A DNA stretch of 38,933 nt, taken from Planctomycetota bacterium (GTDB lineage: Bacteria > Planctomycetota > UBA1135 > UBA2386). Made by a program: the position numbers and the translations under genes. The notes under the pieces were generated by a model. That model was not told where the DNA came from. It saw nothing but the letters and a program-made list of their open reading frames with translations, and made no database searches. The stretch lies in NCBI GenBank assembly GCA_016794425.1, contig JAEUHR010000029.1, forward strand, positions 1-38,933, in the 5' to 3' direction. Of this stretch, positions 34,972 to 38,933 are shown one piece after another. Positions within the stretch are counted from its first letter, which is position 1, and the number at the start of each line of letters is the position of its first letter.

Positions 34972-35415
34972 TCAGGTATTGGCCTTGGCGCGCACGCACT
35001 TCTGCAGGCGCAGCACGTTCCAGCCGTCGACCCGTTCGTAGTCGACGCGGTCCATGACCAGGCGGGCGATGTGGATGCCGAAGCCACCGGCCTCGGCCGG
35101 CATGCCGGTCTGCTCCTCGACGCCGGACGAGTCGTAGGCCAGCGGATCGAACGCCGGCCCCTGGTCGCGCAGCACGATCTGCAGCGAGTCCTCGGTCAGT
35201 TCGAAGACCACCTCGATCGGTCGGCTGGCGTCGAGCTGGTAGCCGTGGCGGAGCACGTTGGTGACCATCTCCTGCAACGCCAGCAGCACGTTGTAGCGCG
35301 TGCCTTCTGGATCCTCGTCGAACACGACCGAGTCCAGCAGCGTCTCGCCGGTCTGCCAGACCAGCCGGAGGTGGTCCATCGGACCCGTGAGCTTGATGGC
35401 GACCTGTGCAAACAT
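34972..35415 (-). CDS. RsbW-like ATP-binding anti-sigma/serine kinase
   Basis: 147 residues of the GHKL ATPase fold, RsbW/SpoIIAB type. N-box: ALQEMVTNVLRHGY. G1: LRDQGPAFDP. G2: GGFGIHIARLVMD. No membrane segment. Such proteins phosphorylate a STAS-domain protein and, in the classical system, also hold a sigma factor. It overlaps no gene but ends 8 bases before the phosphatase start. No STAS protein or sigma-B-like factor was found nearby. The ATG at 35413-35415 precedes the first strand (FAQVAIKLTG). Confidence 0.9.
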   Translation of the reverse strand: MFAQVAIKLTGPMDHLRLVWQTGETLLDSVVFDEDPEGTRYNVLLALQEMVTNVLRHGYQLDASRPIEVVFELTEDSLQIVLRDQGPAFDPLAYDSSGVEEQTGMPAEAGGFGIHIARLVMDRVDYERVDGWNVLRLQKCVRAKANT

Positions 35416-35596
35416 GGTTTGGATGCCCGCGCGGGTTATCGGCGGCGTCGCCCTCGACCCTGAATCCGGGCCGCGGCGAGTTGCCGACGACCGCGGTGGC
35501 CCGATCGCGAGGGGCAGGGACGGTGGCATCGGAGCAGCGACGCCGGTAGCGTTCCGCACGCGGCGCCGGATCGTCCTGACCTGGGACTCCCGACGC

Positions 35597-35603
35597 AGGA
35601 GGG
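35597..35603 (+). promoter_or_regulatory. Strong ribosome-binding site deciding a GTG start
   Basis: AGGAGGG, 8 bases before the GTG at 35612, selects that codon as the start of the amidase lipoprotein over more distant upstream codons in the same open frame. Confidence 0.7.
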
Positions 35604-35611
35604 CTGATCTC

Positions 35612-36673
35612 GTGTTGCACCATCTCCCGCGCGGCGGTCGCGCTGCGTTTTCGTTCTGCCAAGGCTGGATCCGCACGCTGGCGCTGCTGGCGTGCGCCAT
35701 GCTGGCCACCGGCTGCGCCACCCAGAAGCCGCGGCCAGCGCGCGCCTACACGCCGCCGACCGTGGCGTCCGGCGAGTCGATCTTCGGGCCGTCGGTGCTG
35801 ACGCCCGAGCAGGAGCTCGAGGCCTTGGGGCGCAACCGCACCACCCCCGCGATGCTGCGCCGCGCCTGGCTCGAGCTGCAGCTGCGCCACCCGCAGTCGG
35901 CGCTCGATGCCGCAGCCGAGGTCCTGTTCGGCAGCAGCAAGCCGTCGACCAGCGACGCGGCGATCGCCCGCTACCTGCGCGCCGAAGCCTACGCGCAGCA
36001 AGGCATGCCAGAACGCGGCCGCTACGACCTGGAGCAGGCGTTGGCGCTGGCCGTCGATCCGATGGTGGTGCGTCGCCTGCAAGCGATAGCCCCCACGCCC
36101 GCCGAAGCACCGCCGGCGATGGACGCCGGCATCGCCATCTTGCCGCGTGCGACCTGGAGCGCGCGCGCTCCGAACCGCGGCAACATGGACGCGATGGGCA
36201 AGGTGACCCGCGTCACCATCCACCACTCGGCGATCCTGCTGCGCGACGACCGCCAGTCGGCCTGCTCGGCTCAGCTGCAGGTGATCCAGCGCGACCACAT
36301 GGGCGAGCGCGGCTACGGCGACATCGGCTACCACTTCCTGATCGACCCCTCGGGTCGCATCTGGCAGGGCCGCGACCTGCGTTGGCAGGGTGCACACGCC
36401 AAGGGCGAGCACAACGTCGGCAACATCGGCATCTGCCTGCTCGGCAACTTCATGCCGGGCAAGGACGGGCAGAAGCCGAACAAGGAGCAGCTGCAGGCCA
36501 TGGAACGTCTCGTCGTCCACCTGCTGGGGCGATTCGGCCTGCAAGGCGACGATCTGTTCTGCCACAGCCACTTCCGCAACACGGAGTGCCCGGGCCCGCT
36601 GGTCGAACCGGTGGTCGCCCGCCTGCAGCGCACGCTGCAGCAGCGCAGCCCGCGCGTTGCCGCCGCCGAGTGA
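35612..36673 (+). CDS. Lipoprotein N-acetylmuramoyl-L-alanine amidase (Amidase_2/PGRP fold)
   Basis: 353 residues. A lipoprotein signal (LALLACAMLATGC) gives lipidated Cys35. Residues about 80-155 are helical and TPR-like (AWLELQLRHPQSALDAAAEV; AYAQQGMPERGRYDLEQAL). From about 180 an Amidase_2 domain follows, with VTIHHSA (zinc ligand His204), GDIGYHFLIDPSGRIWQGR (Tyr240) and FCHSHFRNTECPGP. His318 and Cys326, eight residues apart, match the other zinc ligands of T7 lysozyme-type amidases. It would cleave the amide bond between muramic acid and peptide, or bind muropeptides, at the cell surface. It is divergent from the RsbW-like gene and upstream of the NtrB/NtrC-like pair. Confidence 0.92.
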   Translation: MLHHLPRGGRAAFSFCQGWIRTLALLACAMLATGCATQKPRPARAYTPPTVASGESIFGPSVLTPEQELEALGRNRTTPAMLRRAWLELQLRHPQSALDAAAEVLFGSSKPSTSDAAIARYLRAEAYAQQGMPERGRYDLEQALALAVDPMVVRRLQAIAPTPAEAPPAMDAGIAILPRATWSARAPNRGNMDAMGKVTRVTIHHSAILLRDDRQSACSAQLQVIQRDHMGERGYGDIGYHFLIDPSGRIWQGRDLRWQGAHAKGEHNVGNIGICLLGNFMPGKDGQKPNKEQLQAMERLVVHLLGRFGLQGDDLFCHSHFRNTECPGPLVEPVVARLQRTLQQRSPRVAAAE

Positions 36674-36680
36674 CGCCAAC

Positions 36681-36752
36681 GGCTCGCGCCAGGCAGGCAG
36701 CCCGCCTCCGAGCCGACCCGCCTCGTGAGCCAACCCAGGCCCGGCGCGAGCC
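36681..36752 (+). repeat. 10-bp inverted repeat between the amidase and histidine kinase genes
   Basis: GGCTCGCGCC (36681-36690) and GGCGCGAGCC (36743-36752) are perfect complements around a 52-base loop, in the 113-base gap after the amidase stop. It could be a terminator, an mRNA structure or an operator; no T tract follows. Confidence 0.45.
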
Positions 36753-36786
36753 CAAGCTGCCGCCCGCTGCGCGCCGATAGCGGCGC

Positions 36787-38025
36787 ATGCGAAGTGCGGC
36801 ACCCACCGGCGAAACCACCGTGCTGCCGGGCACGCGTGCGAGCTGCGCGCTGCTGACGGTGCTGACGATCCTGATGGCGTGGCCATCGCCACCGCCGCTG
36901 CTCGGTGTGCTGGTGCGCGCCGGCTACTTCGGCCTGCTGGCGTGGTTCTTCATGCGCACCACCGCCGAGTCGCCGGCCCTGCAGGGCCAACCGATGCGGC
37001 TCGTGCGCGGCGGCTTCCTGGTGCTGACGCTCGGTTTCGGCCTCAGCGCCGCGATCCAGATCGCCGGCCTCGAGATGGTGCACCCGGCGGTCACCTATCT
37101 CTGCGCAACCTGCGAACGCGGCGCCATGTTCCTGCTCGGCACCACGCTCGTCTCCTACGGGCTGATGCTGTGGCTGCCGCAGGTGCTGCTGAGCCACCGC
37201 CTGCTCGGCGAGCACAACGCGCGGCAGAGCGGCGCCCTGAAGCAGGCCGAGAGCGCGCGCAGCATGCTCGAACACCGCCTGGTCGAAGCCGACCGCCGCG
37301 GCATGCTCGGCGAACTGGCGGCGACGATCGCGCACGACCTGCGCAACCCGCTGACGATCGTGCAGGGCACCGCCGAGTCGTTGTGCCGGCGGCCGCGCAG
37401 CCAGCAGGAGATCGCCGACCACACCGCGGTCATCCGCCGCAACATCGACAAGGCCGATCGCACGATCCAGGCGCTGATCGACCTGGCCAAGCCGCGTCGC
37501 CAGGAGCCGAGCAAGGTGGCGGCGCACGAACTGTTCGGCGAAGTGGCGGACCTGCTGCGCGTCGAGGCGAAGCGGCGCCACACCACGCTGCAGGTGGCGG
37601 TGCCACACGCGGGGTTGCACCTGGTGACCGACCGCACGCTGCTGGCGCAAGCGCTGCTGAACCTGGTGCTGAACGCGATCCAGGCCGGCCGCAGCGACGG
37701 CGGCAAGGTCCGCCTGCACGCGCGCGCGGTGCACCTCGGCGGCCGTTCGCTGCTGGCGCTCGCCATCGACGACGATGGCACCGGCCCGCCGCCGGAGATC
37801 CAGCGCTCGACGTTCCCGCCCTTCTTCACCACCAAGCCCGAAGGCACCGGCCTCGGCCTGTCGAGCTGCCGCCGCATCGCCGACGAACTCGGCGGAGCGC
37901 TGCGGCTGTATCCGCGCCAACGCGGCGGCGCCCGCGCGCTGCTGCTGTTGCCGCAGGACCACGACTCACCGGCGACGGCACCGAACGCCGATGGACGGCT
38001 CGCATGCGCAAGCACCAGCTGCTGA
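36787..38025 (+). CDS. Membrane-bound NtrB-like sensor histidine kinase
   Basis: 412 residues. Hydrophobic segments at about 20-33, 38-56, 75-95 and 112-135 form a four-helix membrane sensor; a CATCERG motif near 106-112 contains two Cys. A coiled linker leads to the dimerisation/phosphoacceptor helix LGELAATIAHDLRNPLTIVQG with His183. The ATPase domain has N-box LLNLVLNAIQAG, G1 DDDGTGPPPE and G2 EGTGLGLSSC. The input signal is unknown. It overlaps the downstream sigma-54 activator gene by 22 bases and is almost certainly its cognate kinase. Confidence 0.94.
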   Translation: MRSAAPTGETTVLPGTRASCALLTVLTILMAWPSPPPLLGVLVRAGYFGLLAWFFMRTTAESPALQGQPMRLVRGGFLVLTLGFGLSAAIQIAGLEMVHPAVTYLCATCERGAMFLLGTTLVSYGLMLWLPQVLLSHRLLGEHNARQSGALKQAESARSMLEHRLVEADRRGMLGELAATIAHDLRNPLTIVQGTAESLCRRPRSQQEIADHTAVIRRNIDKADRTIQALIDLAKPRRQEPSKVAAHELFGEVADLLRVEAKRRHTTLQVAVPHAGLHLVTDRTLLAQALLNLVLNAIQAGRSDGGKVRLHARAVHLGGRSLLALAIDDDGTGPPPEIQRSTFPPFFTTKPEGTGLGLSSCRRIADELGGALRLYPRQRGGARALLLLPQDHDSPATAPNADGRLACASTSC

Positions 38026-38933
38026 TCGTCGACGACGAACCCGACCTGCGCTGGGTGCTGCGCGGCCTGTTCGAGGACGAAGGCTTCGACGTGGCCGAAG
38101 CCGGCGACGGCGCCGAGGCGCTGCAGCGTCTCGACCAGGACGAGCCCGACGTCGTGCTCAGCGACATGCGCATGCCGAAGGTGCCCGGGCTCGAGCTGCT
38201 GCGCAGCGTGCGGCGGCGCAAGCCGGACCTGCCGGTGATCCTGCTGAGTGCCGTCGAAGACCTCGCCACCGCCGTCGACGCGATCAAGGAAGGCGCCTTC
38301 GACTACCAGGCGAAGCCGTTCGACCAGGCACGCCTGCTGCTGACCGTGCGGCGCGCCGCCGAGCAACACGCGCTGCGCCGCGAACTGCAGCAGCTGAAGA
38401 ACCAGCAAAACAGCCCGCAGCTCGACTTCGGCCGCAGCCGCCGCGCGCAGGAACTGCGCCGCCATCTCGAGCTGGTGGCACCGCAGACCAGCGTGTCGGT
38501 GCTGTTGCGCGGCGAGTCGGGCACCGGCAAGGAGGTCGCTGCGCGCGCGCTGCACGCGCTGTCGCCGCTGGCCAGCGGGCCGTTCGTCGCGGTCGACTGC
38601 GGCGCCCTGCCCGAGCCCCTGCTCGAGAGCCAGCTGTTCGGCCACGAGCGCGGCGCCTTCACCGGCGCCGACCGCGCCCGCACCGGCCTGTTCGCGACCG
38701 CCGACGGCGGCACGCTGTTCCTCGACGAGCTCGGCAACCTGCCGCTGTCGCTGCAGGCGAAGCTGCTGCGGGCGCTGCAGGAGCGCAGCGTGATGCCGGT
38801 CGGCGGCAGCCAGCCGGTGCCGTTCCGCGCGCGGCTGGTCTGCGCCACCAACGCCGACCTCGCCGCCGACGTGCGCGCCGGCCGCTTCCGCGTCGACCTG
38901 TTCCATCGCATCGCCGAGTTCCAGATCGCCCTG
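38004..38933 (+). CDS. NtrC-family sigma-54-dependent response regulator (cut by right edge)
   Basis: At least 310 residues from the ATG at 38004; it has no stop before the edge. A receiver domain comes first ([17 protein letters not shown]; Asp54 in LSDMRMPK; Lys104 in YQAKPFD). A short linker follows, then the AAA+ domain: Walker A GESGTGKE at 170-177, the sigma-54 contact loop GAFTGA at 217-222, and Walker [12 protein letters not shown]. The remaining AAA+ part and an expected Fis-type helix-turn-helix lie beyond the window. It would activate sigma-54 promoters when phosphorylated, probably by the kinase encoded just before it. Confidence 0.95.
   Translation, partial: MRKHQLLIVDDEPDLRWVLRGLFEDEGFDVAEAGDGAEALQRLDQDEPDVVLSDMRMPKVPGLELLRSVRRRKPDLPVILLSAVEDLATAVDAIKEGAFDYQAKPFDQARLLLTVRRAAEQHALRRELQQLKNQQNSPQLDFGRSRRAQELRRHLELVAPQTSVSVLLRGESGTGKEVAARALHALSPLASGPFVAVDCGALPEPLLESQLFGHERGAFTGADRARTGLFATADGGTLFLDELGNLPLSLQAKLLRALQERSVMPVGGSQPVPFRARLVCATNADLAADVRAGRFRVDLFHRIAEFQIAL

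Overview
The window is very GC-rich bacterial DNA with densely packed genes on both strands, many 1-8 nt gene overlaps (ATGA, GTGA, TGATG) and several GTG or TTG starts. The content suggests a member of the Planctomycetota, probably one of the less-studied high-GC lineages. The reasons are an ECF sigma factor fused to a membrane segment and extracytoplasmic carboxypeptidase-regulatory-like domains, a large cytoplasmic Ser/Thr kinase with an ATPase and helical repeats, a secreted WNG/AGG-repeat protein with the C-terminal domain common in planctomycete exported proteins, and ClpS paired with a DUF2017-like protein. This placement is inference; there is no rRNA or ribosomal protein in the window.

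Layout. 1-6.1 kb: the first codons of a Cys-pair protein leaving the left edge, with a terminal-repeat-like arm behind it (possible insertion sequence end). Then a minus-strand cluster of hotdog dehydratase-like protein, MoaD/ThiS-like ubiquitin-fold protein, BNR-repeat propeller and RluA pseudouridine synthase. Divergent to it run a second hotdog protein, an ECF sigma factor, a one-helix membrane protein and a secreted coiled-coil protein. 5.5-12.9 kb: MsrB lipoprotein, a multi-pass membrane protein preceded by a ~102-bp inverted-repeat (MITE-like) element, a GH53-like lipoprotein, a secreted unknown, CysS, and a large secreted repeat protein whose signal peptide lies in a different frame.

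13.0-21.9 kb is the most distinctive part. A sigma factor-transmembrane-carboxypeptidase-regulatory fusion is divergent from a kinase/ATPase/TPR protein, which is followed by a membrane-anchored protein built of the same kind of beta-sandwich repeats. Together they look like a transmembrane signalling module reaching from the cell surface to transcription.

21.9-33 kb, all minus strand: DUF2017-like protein, ClpS, a propeller lipoprotein, an EVE-domain protein, a Gld-like ABC system (ATPase, permease, GldG-like protein, DUF4340 protein; translationally coupled), DnaK and a MATE exporter. 33-38.9 kb: a single-domain response regulator, GAF-PP2C phosphatase and RsbW-like kinase (partner-switching type). 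Divergent to these are a lipoprotein amidase, an NtrB-like histidine kinase and an NtrC-like sigma-54 activator cut by the right edge.

All four convergent gene pairs in the window have a palindrome or hairpin overlapping one or both stop codons, which suggests compact bidirectional terminators. No rRNA, tRNA, CRISPR array or prophage was seen. No gene-free stretch exceeds about 300 bases once the displaced signal-peptide segment at 10452 is counted.
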